Source: Kitasatospora albolonga (GTDB taxonomy: Bacteria > Actinomycetota > Actinomycetes > Streptomycetales > Streptomycetaceae). Taken from it: DNA of 64,000 nt. Made by a program: the position numbers and the translations under genes. The notes beneath the pieces were generated by a model that did no database searches, was not told where the DNA came from, and saw only the letters and a program-made list of their open reading frames with translations. Below, piece by piece: positions 1 to 9,352 of this stretch; position 1 is the first letter of the stretch, and each line of letters starts with the position of its first letter. The stretch spans positions 6,628,001 to 6,692,000 of the forward strand of contig CP020563.1 in assembly GCA_002082585.1 (NCBI GenBank), given 5' to 3'.

Positions 1-1896
1 CCCGTCGGGGTGCACGACCGCGGGGGGCAGATGCCCGGCCCGGGCCATGACGCACCGCCGCGAGACCGGGTCGTACACCGCGTACAGGCAGGTCGCCCCG
101 GTGGTCAGCTCGTCGTACGCGTCCGACGCCGGGCCGCTGCGGGGGCCCGGCCGCTCCTCCAGCGGCTGCCCCACCAGGTCGTCCAGCCGGGTCAGCAGCT
201 CGTCGGGGGCCATGTCCAGCTGGGCGAAGGCGCGCACGCTGGTGCGGAGCCGCCCCATGGTGGCGGCGGCCTGGAGACCGTGGCCGACCACGTCCCCGAC
301 CACCAGACCGACCCGGGTCCCGGAGAGCGGGATCACGTCGAACCAGTCCCCGCCGACCCCCGTCACATCGTCCGACGGCAGATAGCGGTAGGCGATCTCC
401 ACCGCCGACTGCGGCGGCACATGGTGGGGCAGCAGCTGGCGCTGGAGGGCGAGGGAGGCGGAGCGCTCCCGGGTGAAGCGGCGGGCGTTGTCGATGCAGA
501 CGGCGGCGCGGGCGGCCAGCTCGTCCGCCAGGGCGACCTCGCCGTTGTCGAAGGTGGTGGCCGGACCGTGGGCGACCGCGCGCTCGGACGGATCGGGGGC
601 CGGACTCCGTACGAAGGTGACGAGCCCCAGCACGCTGCCGCCGACCCGCAACGGGACGACCAGGACGTTGTCGTCGAGGACGAGGCCGCCGGAGGCCAGG
701 CTGCGGTCCTGCGGCGAACCGGGCGGATAGGTGACCGGGGGATAGCGGTGGGCCGGGCTCCCCGGAGCCCCCGGGTGCAGCGGCTCGGCCGCGTCGGGCA
801 CCCCCGGGGGCACCGCGTGCTCCCCGACCCGCAGGAGGTCCATGGCCGCCGTGCTCCCGGTCGCCGGGATCTCCCCGGTCATCACCGTCGCCCGCGCGAC
901 ATCGACCCGTACGGCGGCGGCGAACTCCGGCACGGTCACCTCGGCGATCTCCTCGGCGGTGGTGACCACGTCCAGCACGGTCCCGATCCGCCGGCCGACC
1001 TCCACGAGCAGGGCGAGGCGCTGCTGGGCGCGGTGCCGGTCGGAGATGTCGAAGGCGTCCTCGCAGACCCCGAACACATGCCCGTGGGCGTCCTCCAGCC
1101 GGTAGTAGGAGCAGGACCACAGGTGCTCGGTCCCCGGGTCGCTGGGCGGGATGCCCTGGAAGTGCAGATCGAGAATGGGCTCCCCGGTGTCGAGCACGTG
1201 GTGCATCACGGCGTCGAGCGTCGGCGGGTACCCCGGGGTGACGAAGCGGCCCCCCGAGTAGAGCTCGTCGGCCCGCATCCCCAGGTACTCGGCGAGCGGC
1301 TTGCCGATCTCCCGCTCGTAGGCGGTGTTGCTCCAGGTCAGGCGGAGATCGGTGTCGTAGATCGCCAGCCCGACGGGCGACTGGGTGGCGAGCCCCTGGA
1401 GCAGGGCGAGCCGGCTCTCCCACTGCCGCAGCGCCCCCAGCTCCGCCGCCACGAGCACCCGCCCCGGCGCCGCTGCGCCCGGACCGGTGTCCGCCGTACC
1501 CGTCGTACCTACCGTACTCGCCATCGGGCACATCGTGGTGGCCACCAGCAGCTCACGGCCGTCCCGGTGACGCGCGAGCCGGATCTCGTTGCCGGGGGGC
1601 GACGATCCGGGGCCGGGGGCGGGGGCCGGGCGGTCCGGGGGGCCTGAAGGATCTGAGGGGCCTGATGGGTCCCGGCGGTCGGAGGCGGCCGGGAGGGGGC
1701 CCTCGGTGGGCAGCGGGGACAGGAACGCGCTCAGGGGCCGCCCGACGGCCTCCCGCGCCTCGTAGCCCAGCAGCTCGGTGGCGGCGGGGCTCCACCCGAC
1801 GACGGTGTCCTGGCCGTCCAGAACCACCGTGGCCGCCCTGGCGATGTCCAGGGGGCCACGGAAATCGGCGGCATCCGCCGCTCTGGTCGCGCTCAC
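1..1896 (-). CDS. PAS-GAF-SpoIIE (PP2C) phosphatase, C-terminus cut by window edge
   Basis: Minus-strand frame open over 632 codons from a GTG at 1896 to the left edge; the end of the protein lies outside. In order: an N-terminal PAS-like segment (residues about 15-70, VVLDGQDTVVGWSPAA), a Pro/Asp-rich linker, a second PAS domain (QSPVGLAIYDTDLRLTW), a GAF domain, then a SpoIIE/PP2C phosphatase domain beginning ERSASLALQRQLLP, with the metal-binding motif GGDWFDVIPLSG and a later RAGHLPPAVV block. Such proteins dephosphorylate anti-sigma-factor antagonists in the cytoplasm, and often end in a HATPase kinase domain; whether this one does cannot be seen. The start is inferred from the stop upstream of GTG in the other frame and lacks a clear ribosome binding site. 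Very common in Streptomyces; the partner is unknown. Confidence 0.9.
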   Translation of the reverse strand, partial: MSATRAADAADFRGPLDIARAATVVLDGQDTVVGWSPAATELLGYEAREAVGRPLSAFLSPLPTEGPLPAASDRRDPSGPSDPSGPPDRPAPAPGPGSSPPGNEIRLARHRDGRELLVATTMCPMASTVGTTGTADTGPGAAAPGRVLVAAELGALRQWESRLALLQGLATQSPVGLAIYDTDLRLTWSNTAYEREIGKPLAEYLGMRADELYSGGRFVTPGYPPTLDAVMHHVLDTGEPILDLHFQGIPPSDPGTEHLWSCSYYRLEDAHGHVFGVCEDAFDISDRHRAQQRLALLVEVGRRIGTVLDVVTTAEEIAEVTVPEFAAAVRVDVARATVMTGEIPATGSTAAMDLLRVGEHAVPPGVPDAAEPLHPGAPGSPAHRYPPVTYPPGSPQDRSLASGGLVLDDNVLVVPLRVGGSVLGLVTFVRSPAPDPSERAVAHGPATTFDNGEVALADELAARAAVCIDNARRFTRERSASLALQRQLLPHHVPPQSAVEIAYRYLPSDDVTGVGGDWFDVIPLSGTRVGLVVGDVVGHGLQAAATMGRLRTSVRAFAQLDMAPDELLTRLDDLVGQPLEERPGPRSGPASDAYDELTTGATCLYAVYDPVSRRCVMARAGHLPPAVVHPDG

Positions 1897-2031
1897 CGCG
1901 CCACACCGGCCTGGTCCATGGTCTTCAGAATCCGCCCTGGCCCCGGTCGGCACAACTGCGGTACGCCCGTGGCACGGCCGATCGGGGCGCCCGGCGTGCG
2001 CGGGGCGGCTTCCGGGGGCGGTCCGGTGCGC

Positions 2032-2661
2032 TCAGCGCACCCCGGCCGGCCGGAACTGGACGCTGATCCGCGGCCCCACCGCCCGGGCCGTCTTCGGGAC
2101 CGCGTGCTCCCAGGTGCGCTGGCAGCTGCCGCCCATGACGACCAGATCGCCGTGGCCGAGCTGCCGCCGTACGGGGACGGGCCCCGGGCGGCGGGGCCGC
2201 AGCGCGAGGTGGCGCGGGGCGCCCAGGGAGAGGATCGCCACCATGGTGTCCTCGGTGGAGCCCCGGCCGGACGAGTCACCGTGCCAGGCGACCCCGTCCC
2301 GCCCGTCCCGGTAGTAGCAGAGCCCCGCCGTGGTGAAGGGCTCACCGAGCTCGGCCCCGTAGTGCGCGCTCAGCGCCGTACGGGCGGCCTCCAGCGCGGG
2401 GTGCGGCAGGGGCTCCCGCTCCCCGAAGAAGGCTTGCAGGCGCGGCACGGCCACCACGCGCTCGTACATGACCCGCTCCTCCGCCCGCCAGGCCACCCCG
2501 TCCGCCAGCGCCCCGAACAGGGTGTCGGCCCCCTGGAGCCACTGCGGGAGCACATCGATCCAGGCACCGTGGCCCAGATGCTCACGGCGCAGCCCGCCCA
2601 GGGGGCGGACAGCGATCTCGTCCCCCTGGTCGAAGAGCGAGGACTGGAGGTGTACGGCCAT
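2032..2661 (-). CDS. AlkB-like 2-oxoglutarate/Fe(II) DNA-repair dioxygenase
   Basis: A 209-aa protein, usual length for bacterial AlkB-family enzymes that oxidatively remove alkyl groups from DNA or RNA bases. The Fe(II) triad is visible: WHGDSSG supplies His and Asp, WEHAVPKT supplies the distal His, and RISVQFR near the C-terminus supplies the 2-oxoglutarate-binding Arg pair. The N-terminus (MAVHLQSSLFDQ) and the YYRDGRDG nucleotide-recognition segment also fit the family. It is monocistronic, 135 bp upstream of the phosphatase gene and about 100 bp from the oxidoreductase stop. Substrate preference cannot be told from sequence. Confidence 0.9.
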   Translation of the reverse strand: MAVHLQSSLFDQGDEIAVRPLGGLRREHLGHGAWIDVLPQWLQGADTLFGALADGVAWRAEERVMYERVVAVPRLQAFFGEREPLPHPALEAARTALSAHYGAELGEPFTTAGLCYYRDGRDGVAWHGDSSGRGSTEDTMVAILSLGAPRHLALRPRRPGPVPVRRQLGHGDLVVMGGSCQRTWEHAVPKTARAVGPRISVQFRPAGVR

Positions 2662-2764
2662 GGGGCGAGCGTAACGCTATTCGTACGTGTGTGCGAACAA
2701 GGGTTCGCGGGCCCTCAGCTCTTCTCGGTCCTCGGGCTGCCCGGTTCCTCAGCTCTCCTGGTCC

Positions 2765-4345
2765 TCAGCTCCCCTTGATCAGATCCGCGCACTTCTCACC
2801 GATCATCATCGTCGTGATGCACGGATTGGCCGTGGTCAGCACCGGCATCACCGACGCGTCGGCCACCCGCAGCCCGGTGACCCCCTTGACCCGCAGCTGC
2901 GGGTCGAGCGGCGAGTCCGGGTCGTCCACCGCCCCCATCCGGACCGTCCCCGCCGGGTGGTAGACGGTGTTGTGGGTCTCGCGGATGTAGTCGAACAGCT
3001 CCGCGTCCGTGGTCGCGCCGGGGCCCGGAGCCAGCTCGGTGCCCGCCCAGGCGGCCATCGCGGGCCGCGCCACGATGTCCCGGGCGAGGCGGAGCCCGTA
3101 CGTCATCACCCGTACGTCGTGCTCGTCGGTGAAGTAGCGCGGATCGACCCGGGGCTTGTCCCGGAAGTCCCGGGTGCGGAGGCGGACCGTGCCCCGGGAG
3201 CGGGCCCGGGTGACGTTCGGGGTGAGGCAGAAGGCGTTCTCCGACGTGGGGTAGCCGCGCCGGTAGGTGTTCAGGTCGAACGGCACCGAGCCGTAGTGGA
3301 ACATCAGGTCCGGCCGGTCCAGGCCCGGTTCCGTGTCGGCGAAGATGCCGATCTCCCACCACTGGGTGGAGGCGGTGACCATGGGCTGCCTGGCCTCCCA
3401 CATGATCACGCCCTCGGGGTGGTCCTGGAGGTGCGAGCCGACCCCGGGGGAGTCGGCCCGGACGTCGATTCCGGTCTCCCGCAGATGACCGGCCGGGCCG
3501 ATCCCGGAGAGCATCAGCAGCTTGGGGGAGTCGATCGCCCCGCAGGCGACGACCACTTCGCGCCGGGCGTGCACCCTGCCGCTGTGGACGGTGTCGGGCT
3601 CCAGGTACTCCACCCCGGTGCACCGGTCGCCGTTCTCGTCGTCGAAGAGCAGGCGCTTGGCCTGGAGCCCGGTCCGTACCTCCAGGTTGGGCCGCTTCCC
3701 CAGGACGGGATGGAGGTACGAGACCGAGGCCGAGGAACGGGTCCCGTCCTCGCGGGCGTTGATCTGGAACCAGTGCGCGCCCCGGACCACCGTGGTGCCC
3801 GTGTTGAACGGGGTGGTGGGGATGCCCGCCTCGGCGCAGGCCGCCAGCAGGGCCCGGCCGCACGGGTCGTCCGGCGGGACCGTGCGGAGGGTGACCGGGC
3901 CGGAGCGGCCGTGGTGGTCGCCGGGCGCGTCATTGGTCTCCAGCCGCCGGTAGAGCGGGAAGCAGTCCGCCGCGCTCCACCCGGTGCAGCCCAGCGCGCC
4001 CCACTCGTCGAGGTCCTCGGCCGGGGCCCAGAAGGCGATGCACGAGTTGTGCGAGGAGCAGCCGCCGAGCACCTTGGCACGGGCGTGGCGCATGAAGCTG
4101 TTGCCGTACTCCTGCGGCTCCACCGGGTAGTCCCAGTCGTAGCCGGACTCCAGCAGCGCCATCCACCGGTCCAGCCGCAGGATGCTGTCGTCGCCCACGT
4201 CCGAGGGGCCAGCCTCCAGGACGCAGACGGTGGTGGCGGGGTCCTCGCTCAGCCGGGCGGCGACGACGGCACCCGCCGTACCGCCGCCGACCACGACGTA
4301 GTCGAACGTGGGCACAGGGTTCCGCACAGGGCTCTCTTCGGGCAT
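2765..4345 (-). CDS. GMC-family FAD oxidoreductase, choline dehydrogenase-like
   Basis: A 526-aa flavoprotein. N-terminal Rossmann FAD motif VVVGGGTAGAVVAARL (residues about 15-30), the GMC signature around KVLGGCSSHNS, and the C-terminal catalytic block YHPAGTVRMG followed by VADASVMPVLTTANP. Members such as BetA oxidise choline to betaine aldehyde; other alcohols are possible. ATG at 4345 is preceded by CTGGAGACGCG, a good ribosome binding site. It is the last gene of an operon with an APC permease (14 bp upstream) and an aldehyde dehydrogenase, an order that suggests uptake and two-step oxidation of choline or a related amino alcohol. No frame damage seen. Confidence 0.9.
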   Translation of the reverse strand: MPEESPVRNPVPTFDYVVVGGGTAGAVVAARLSEDPATTVCVLEAGPSDVGDDSILRLDRWMALLESGYDWDYPVEPQEYGNSFMRHARAKVLGGCSSHNSCIAFWAPAEDLDEWGALGCTGWSAADCFPLYRRLETNDAPGDHHGRSGPVTLRTVPPDDPCGRALLAACAEAGIPTTPFNTGTTVVRGAHWFQINAREDGTRSSASVSYLHPVLGKRPNLEVRTGLQAKRLLFDDENGDRCTGVEYLEPDTVHSGRVHARREVVVACGAIDSPKLLMLSGIGPAGHLRETGIDVRADSPGVGSHLQDHPEGVIMWEARQPMVTASTQWWEIGIFADTEPGLDRPDLMFHYGSVPFDLNTYRRGYPTSENAFCLTPNVTRARSRGTVRLRTRDFRDKPRVDPRYFTDEHDVRVMTYGLRLARDIVARPAMAAWAGTELAPGPGATTDAELFDYIRETHNTVYHPAGTVRMGAVDDPDSPLDPQLRVKGVTGLRVADASVMPVLTTANPCITTMMIGEKCADLIKGS

Positions 4346-4359
4346 CGCGTCTCCAGGGC

Positions 4360-5934
4360 TCAAGGATTCGGCGGGGGAGCGGTGGGGTCCTCGGGCAGAA
4401 AGCGGTGCTCGGCGAGCACGCCCGTACGGTGGCGCTGGACGAACCAGTAGTAGGCGAAGCCGCCCAGCGCGACGACCCCGATGAACAGGAACGCGCCCCA
4501 CCGCAGATACCAGTGCTGCGGCCCCGTCGCGTTGTAGACCTCGGCGCGCGGCCAGGCCAGGTTGAGGGACATCGCCGTGCCCCACAGCACCGCGAGCACG
4601 TTGACCGGCAGCCCCCAGCGCCCCAGCGAGAACGCGCCCTCGCGCGGCTGCCACGTACCGCGCAGCCTCCGCAGCAGCATGGGCACGGTGACCAGCAGAT
4701 ACGCCAGGTAGATCATGATGATCGCGATGCTGGTGATCACCGAGAAGATCTGCGGCTGGTTGATGTTCACCACCAGGATCACCACGCCCACCACCCCGAT
4801 CAGCACGGCGGGCACCACGGGCGTCTGGAAGCGGGGGCTGACCTTGGCCAGCTTCGAGCCGGCGGGCAGGTTGTTGTCCCGGGCCATGGCGAACATCAGC
4901 CGGATACCGGCCGCCTGCACCGCCAGGACGCAGACGGTGATCGCGACGACCACCGACCAGAGGAAGATCTCCCCGACGGTCTCCCCGAGCGTCGCGAGCA
5001 CCACGTACTGGAGTCCGCCCGTCGACAGCTCCTCCGCCTTCAGGTCCGGCACCGAGAGCAGAGCGAAGAGCAGGATGAAGGCGCCGATCAGGAACGACGC
5101 GATGAGCGCCCGCAGGATGGCGCGGGGCGCGTTGCGGCCCGGGTTGTGCGACTCCTCGCCGAGGGAGGAGGCGGTGTCGAATCCGTACATGACGTACGCG
5201 GAGGCGAGCGACGCGGTGAGGAACGCGCCGAGGTAGCCGAGGTTCGTACCGCTGCCGAGGCCGTACGTCTCCGTCAGCGCGGTGCTGGGCCCCCGGGTGA
5301 TGTGGGCGCCCAGGAAGACGATCAGGGCGACGGCGGCGATCAGCTCGATGAAGACGCCCGCCGAGTTGATCCGGGCCATCAGCTTGATGCCGAACGCGTT
5401 GACCAGGGTGGAGAAGAGGATGAGCACCGTGCCGAGCAGGACGGCGTTGGCCGCCTGGTCGTTCTGCCCGCTGCCGTCCCCGATGAACTGGAACCAGCCG
5501 TCGATCTGCGGCAGCGTGATCTGGTAGGCCAGCGCCACCGCCGAGAGCGTGACCATGGTGGCCGTCATCATCATCCAGCCGCCGAGCCACCCCACGTGCG
5601 GGCCGCCCATCTTCTTGGCCCAGTTGTAGACCGAACCGGCCACCGGATAGCGGGCCGCCAGCTCGCAGAAGCACAGCGCCACCATCAGCTGCCCGCAGAA
5701 GACCATCGGCCAGGACCACCAGTAGGCGGGGCCGCCGAAGGTGACGCCGAAGTAGAACAGCTGGAAGGTGCCGGTGAGGATCGAGATGTAGCTGATCCCG
5801 GCAGCGAAGGTGTGGAAGTTGCCGAGGGTGCGCTTGAGTTCGGGGCGGTAGCCGAGCTCTCCGAGCGCGTCGTCGTCGTGGCCGCTGTCCACCGTACGGC
5901 CGTCGGGACCCTCGGCCCCCTTGGTCCGGCTCAC
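4360..5934 (-). CDS. APC-superfamily amino acid/choline-type permease
   Basis: A membrane protein of about 524 aa with roughly twelve hydrophobic segments. The APC signature sits in the first helix (FAAGISYISILTGTF) and in ELAARYPVAGSVYNWA. It should import an amino acid, amine or polyamine; between a betaine-aldehyde-type dehydrogenase and a choline-type dehydrogenase, choline or another amino alcohol is the likely substrate, by inference. I chose the GTG at 5934 because it overlaps the upstream stop as GTGA and has GGTGG five bases before it; another in-frame GTG lies at 5943. The C-terminus ends in a Pro-rich tail. Confidence 0.88.
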   Translation of the reverse strand: MSRTKGAEGPDGRTVDSGHDDDALGELGYRPELKRTLGNFHTFAAGISYISILTGTFQLFYFGVTFGGPAYWWSWPMVFCGQLMVALCFCELAARYPVAGSVYNWAKKMGGPHVGWLGGWMMMTATMVTLSAVALAYQITLPQIDGWFQFIGDGSGQNDQAANAVLLGTVLILFSTLVNAFGIKLMARINSAGVFIELIAAVALIVFLGAHITRGPSTALTETYGLGSGTNLGYLGAFLTASLASAYVMYGFDTASSLGEESHNPGRNAPRAILRALIASFLIGAFILLFALLSVPDLKAEELSTGGLQYVVLATLGETVGEIFLWSVVVAITVCVLAVQAAGIRLMFAMARDNNLPAGSKLAKVSPRFQTPVVPAVLIGVVGVVILVVNINQPQIFSVITSIAIIMIYLAYLLVTVPMLLRRLRGTWQPREGAFSLGRWGLPVNVLAVLWGTAMSLNLAWPRAEVYNATGPQHWYLRWGAFLFIGVVALGGFAYYWFVQRHRTGVLAEHRFLPEDPTAPPPNP

Positions 5935-7400
5935 TCGAACCACCGTTGCGGAACGGCGGCCACGTTGCGCCAGACGTGCTTGGCCTCCTGGTACTCCGCC
6001 AGCCCTGTCGGCCCCAGCTCACGGCCGAAACCGGACTGCTTCATACCGCCCCACTCCGCCTGCGGTACGTAGGGGTGGAAGTCGTTGATCCACACGGTCC
6101 CGGCGCGCAGCCGCGCGGCCACCCGGTGGGCGCGCCCGCCGTCCCGGGTCCAGACCGCTCCCGCCAGCCCGTACACCGTCCCGTTGGCCAGCCGGACCGC
6201 CTCGTCCTCGTCCTGGAACCGCTCCACCGTGAGCACCGGCCCGAACGACTCGTCCCGCACCACCGACATGGCGGAGCGGCACTCGTCCAGCACGGTCGGC
6301 GGGTAGTAGAAGCCGTCCGCCAGCGCCGGGTCGTCGGGCCGGGCGCCCCCGCAGCGCAGTACGGCGCCTTCGGCGATGCCCTCGGCCACGTACGCCTCGA
6401 CCTTGTCGCGGTGGGCGGCGGAGATCAGCGGGCCGCTGCGGGCGTCCTCGTCGAAGGGGCCGCCCAGCCTGATCCGGCGGGCCCGCGCGACCAGCTCGTC
6501 CACGAACCGGTCGTGCAGCTCGTCCTGGACCAGCAGCCGGGCCCCGGCGGAGCAGACCTGGCCGGAGTGGAGGAAGACCGCCATCAGCGCGTAGTCGACG
6601 GCGGTCTCGAAGTCGGCGTCGGCGAAGACGATGTTCGGGTTCTTGCCGCCCAGCTCCAGGGCCACCTTCTTCACCGTGGGCGCGGCGGCCGCCATGATCG
6701 CTCGGCCGGTGACGAGCCCGCCGGTGAACGACACCATGTCCACCCGGGGGTCCTCGGTGAGCGGAGCCCCCACCGCCGCCCCCGCCCCGAGCACCAGATT
6801 GGCGACCCCTTCCGGCAACTCGGCCTCCACGAGCAGCCCCATGAGGAGGACGGCGGTGTGCGGGGTCAGCTCGCTCGGCTTGAGCACGAACGTGTTGCCC
6901 GCCGCGAGCGCGGGGGCGACCTTCCAGGCGGTCTGGAGGAGCGGGTAGTTCCACGGGGTGATGAGCGCGCAGACGCCGACGGGCTCGTACACGATCCGGC
7001 TGTCCACGTCCGGCATCCCGGTGTCGACGACCCGGTCGGTGGTCCCGGCGGCGACGAGGTTGCCGAAGTAGCGGAAGCAGTTGGCGATGTCGTCCATGTC
7101 GTACGCGCTCTCCACCAGCCGCTTCCCGGTGTCCAGCGACTCCGCCCGCGCGAACGTGTCCTTGTCGCGCTCCAGCAGCTCGGCGACCCGCAGCAGCAGC
7201 CGCCCGCGCTCGGCGGCAGGCGTACCGGGCCAGGGCCCGTCGTCGAAGGCCCGGCGCGCGGCGGCGACGGCCGCGTCGGCGTCCTTCGGCCCGCCCTCGT
7301 CGACGGTGGCCACCAGGGAGCCGTCGGCGGGGCAGCGGATCTCCCGCGTCCCCCCGTCGGCGGCGGTGGTCCACCGGCCGTCGATGAACAGCTCCGGCAT
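5931..7400 (-). CDS. NAD(P)-dependent aldehyde dehydrogenase, betaine-aldehyde type
   Basis: A 489-aa ALDH of standard length. Visible blocks: ITPWNYPLLQTAWK (cofactor), SFTGGLVTGRAIM, ELGGKNPNIVF with the general-base Glu, and SGQVCSAGARLLV with catalytic Cys283. The sequence resembles BetB-type enzymes that oxidise betaine aldehyde to glycine betaine, an osmoprotectant; this is a family-level inference. ATG at 7400 follows CAGGAGGAGCCC, a strong ribosome binding site. It is the first gene of the three-gene operon and overlaps the permease start by 4 nt. The hydroxyproline operon further right lacks the oxoglutarate-semialdehyde dehydrogenase it would need, so a second role for this enzyme cannot be excluded. 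Confidence 0.9.
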   Translation of the reverse strand: MPELFIDGRWTTAADGGTREIRCPADGSLVATVDEGGPKDADAAVAAARRAFDDGPWPGTPAAERGRLLLRVAELLERDKDTFARAESLDTGKRLVESAYDMDDIANCFRYFGNLVAAGTTDRVVDTGMPDVDSRIVYEPVGVCALITPWNYPLLQTAWKVAPALAAGNTFVLKPSELTPHTAVLLMGLLVEAELPEGVANLVLGAGAAVGAPLTEDPRVDMVSFTGGLVTGRAIMAAAAPTVKKVALELGGKNPNIVFADADFETAVDYALMAVFLHSGQVCSAGARLLVQDELHDRFVDELVARARRIRLGGPFDEDARSGPLISAAHRDKVEAYVAEGIAEGAVLRCGGARPDDPALADGFYYPPTVLDECRSAMSVVRDESFGPVLTVERFQDEDEAVRLANGTVYGLAGAVWTRDGGRAHRVAARLRAGTVWINDFHPYVPQAEWGGMKQSGFGRELGPTGLAEYQEAKHVWRNVAAVPQRWFE

Positions 7401-7530
7401 GGGCTCCTCCTGTACGGGGGCGGGGCGGGCGGCCCGCCGCCCTTCTGGCACATCGGCACCTTCTGTGGCGACTTCAGGACAGACAGTAAGGTCGCCGGGG
7501 TGCGCGCGCAGCGTGGGCGGGGCCGATCCG

Positions 7531-7600
7531 GGGGCCGGTCGTGCGGGGCGGGGGCGGTCGGGGGCCGGTTGTGCGGTGCGAGGCGGGCCCGGTCGTGCGA
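7531..7600. repeat. Three imperfect 16-bp direct repeats (GGGGCCGGTYGTGCGG)
   Basis: Copies at 7531-7546, 7561-7576 and 7585-7600 lie between the aldehyde dehydrogenase start and the MFS stop, upstream of the betaine-type operon. They could be operator half-sites or simple GC-rich repeat expansion; nothing in the sequence decides this. Confidence 0.5.
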
Positions 7601-7604
7601 GGCC

Positions 7605-7626
7605 GGGGGCGGTCCGGGCCGCCCCC
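7605..7626 (-). terminator. Hairpin terminator after the DHA2 exporter gene
   Basis: Stem GGGGGCGG (7605-7612) and CCGCCCCC (7619-7626) with a 6-nt loop, 10 bp beyond the exporter stop on the minus strand. No U-tract follows, which is usual for Streptomyces terminators. Confidence 0.55.
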
Positions 7627-7635
7627 GCCCGTCGG

Positions 7636-9312
7636 TCACGTACGCGACGGCTCCGGGGCCTCGGCTGTCCCGTCGGCTGCCTTGCCGCCGGTCTCGCCGT
7701 CCGTTTCCGCGGCCGTTCCCGCATCAGGCTCCCCGGCCGGGGCCTCGCCCCCGGCCGGTATGTGCCGCAGCAGCACGATCGCCGCGACGGCGAGCACGGT
7801 CACGATGACCCCGGCGAGGCCCGCCGCGAGGTTCAGACCGCTGGTGAACGCCTCCCGGGCCTGCTCCAGGAGCTCGGCGCCCGCCGGACCGGACAGGTTC
7901 CGGGCCACGGATTCTGCACCGGCGAGCGTGTCCCATGCCGTGTCCGCCGCCGAGGCGGGCAGGTCCGACGCGAGGGCACCGCTGAGCTCGTCCCGGTACA
8001 CGGCGGTAACGACACTGCCGAGGCCCGCGATGCCCAGCGCGATGCCGAACTCCATGCCCGCCTCCGACATGGCGGCGGCCGAACCGGCCTTCTCCGGCGG
8101 CGCGGAGCCCACGACCAGGTCCGTACCGAGCACCATCATCGGGCTGATGCCCGTGTAGATGAGCACGAAGCCGGTCACCAGCAGCGGCAGCCCGCCGACG
8201 CTCCCGACCTGGCTGACCAGCCCGTACCCCAGCACCGAGAGGAACAGGGAGCCGCCGACGACATACCCGGGACGGACCCGCTGGGCGACGGCGGGCGTCA
8301 GCGAGGAGGCGATGATCAGCGCCCCGGCCGCGGGCAGCAGCCACAGCCCCGCCTCGATCGGCGACAGCCCCTCCACCAGCTGGAGGTACTGCGTGATGAA
8401 CAGGTAGAGCCCGCCCATCAGGCCCAGCCCGAGCAGCAGCACCAGCAGGGCGGCGCCGAACGCGCGGTCGGCGAACAGCCGCAGGTCCAGCAGCGGATCG
8501 GCCAGACCCCGCTGACGCCGGACGAACACCACCCCGAAGAACAGGCCGACCGCGAGGGAGCCGAACGCCAGGGGTCCCACCCCGTACTCGGCCAGATGCT
8601 TGACCCCGTAGATCACCGGCAGCACCGCCACCAGGGACAGCACCACGCTGGCCAGGTCCAGGCGTCCGGCGTCGGCGTCCTTGTACTCGGGGAGCAGGAC
8701 GGGCGCGACGACCAGGAGCAGCACCATCACCGGCACGGCGAGCAGGAACACCGAGCCCCACCAGAACCACTCCAGCAGCGCCCCGCCCAGGACCGGGCCG
8801 ACGGCGACACCGACGGAGAAGCAGGTCACCCAGACACTGATGGCGACCCCGCGCTGCCGGGGGTCCTTGAACATGTTGCTGATCAGGGCCAGCGTCGAGG
8901 GCATCAGCGTGGCGCCGGTGATACCGAGCAGCGCACGGGCCGCGATCAGCATCTCCGGACCGGTGGAGAACGCGGCGAGGACCGAGGAGAGGCCGAAGCC
9001 GAACGCCCCGATCATCAGCAGCCTGCGCCGGCCGATGCGGTCGCCCAGTGTGCCCATGGTGACCAGCAGCCCGGCGATCATGAAGCCGTAGATGTCCACG
9101 CTCCACAGCACCTGCGTGCCGGTGGGCCGCAGATCCGCGCTGATCTGCGGAATCGCGAGGTTCAGCACGGTCGCGTCGAGGGCCAGCAGGAGGGTGGGGA
9201 GCATGAGCACGAAGAGGCCGAGCCACTCCCGCCGCCCGGCTCTCCGGGGTGGTTCCGCCGGGGCAGGGGAGGCCCCTGCGGGGATCGGGGACTCTGTGGT
9301 GATGTCGGGCAT
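7636..9312 (-). CDS. DHA2-family MFS drug/metabolite exporter (14 TM)
   Basis: A 558-aa protein with about fourteen hydrophobic segments, the length and pattern of the EmrB/QacA DHA2 family of proton-driven exporters. Family motifs visible: LDATVLNLAIPQI in TM1, GRLGDRIGRR-like TLGDRIGRRRLL between TM2 and TM3, and motif C VGPVLGGALLEWFWW in TM5. The last about 35 residues are an acidic, Ala/Gly-rich cytoplasmic tail. ATG at 9312 has GCAGGAGCG upstream. It is divergent from the AfsR-like regulator, and the dyad array lies between them, so the regulator may control it. The substrate is unknown. Confidence 0.92.
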   Translation of the reverse strand: MPDITTESPIPAGASPAPAEPPRRAGRREWLGLFVLMLPTLLLALDATVLNLAIPQISADLRPTGTQVLWSVDIYGFMIAGLLVTMGTLGDRIGRRRLLMIGAFGFGLSSVLAAFSTGPEMLIAARALLGITGATLMPSTLALISNMFKDPRQRGVAISVWVTCFSVGVAVGPVLGGALLEWFWWGSVFLLAVPVMVLLLVVAPVLLPEYKDADAGRLDLASVVLSLVAVLPVIYGVKHLAEYGVGPLAFGSLAVGLFFGVVFVRRQRGLADPLLDLRLFADRAFGAALLVLLLGLGLMGGLYLFITQYLQLVEGLSPIEAGLWLLPAAGALIIASSLTPAVAQRVRPGYVVGGSLFLSVLGYGLVSQVGSVGGLPLLVTGFVLIYTGISPMMVLGTDLVVGSAPPEKAGSAAAMSEAGMEFGIALGIAGLGSVVTAVYRDELSGALASDLPASAADTAWDTLAGAESVARNLSGPAGAELLEQAREAFTSGLNLAAGLAGVIVTVLAVAAIVLLRHIPAGGEAPAGEPDAGTAAETDGETGGKAADGTAEAPEPSRT

Positions 9313-9352
9313 CGGACGCTCCTGCTCGGGTCGGCCCGGGGCCGACGGTGAC

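Noticed and set aside
10..1647. Long plus-strand frame at the left edge
   Set aside because: Shadow of the minus-strand phosphatase, which has intact PAS, GAF and PP2C motifs.
2765..6022. A 1085-codon minus-strand frame spanning two genes
   Set aside because: Only its last 526 codons match a real family (GMC oxidoreductase); the rest is the wrong frame of the APC permease gene, whose correct frame has clear membrane helices.
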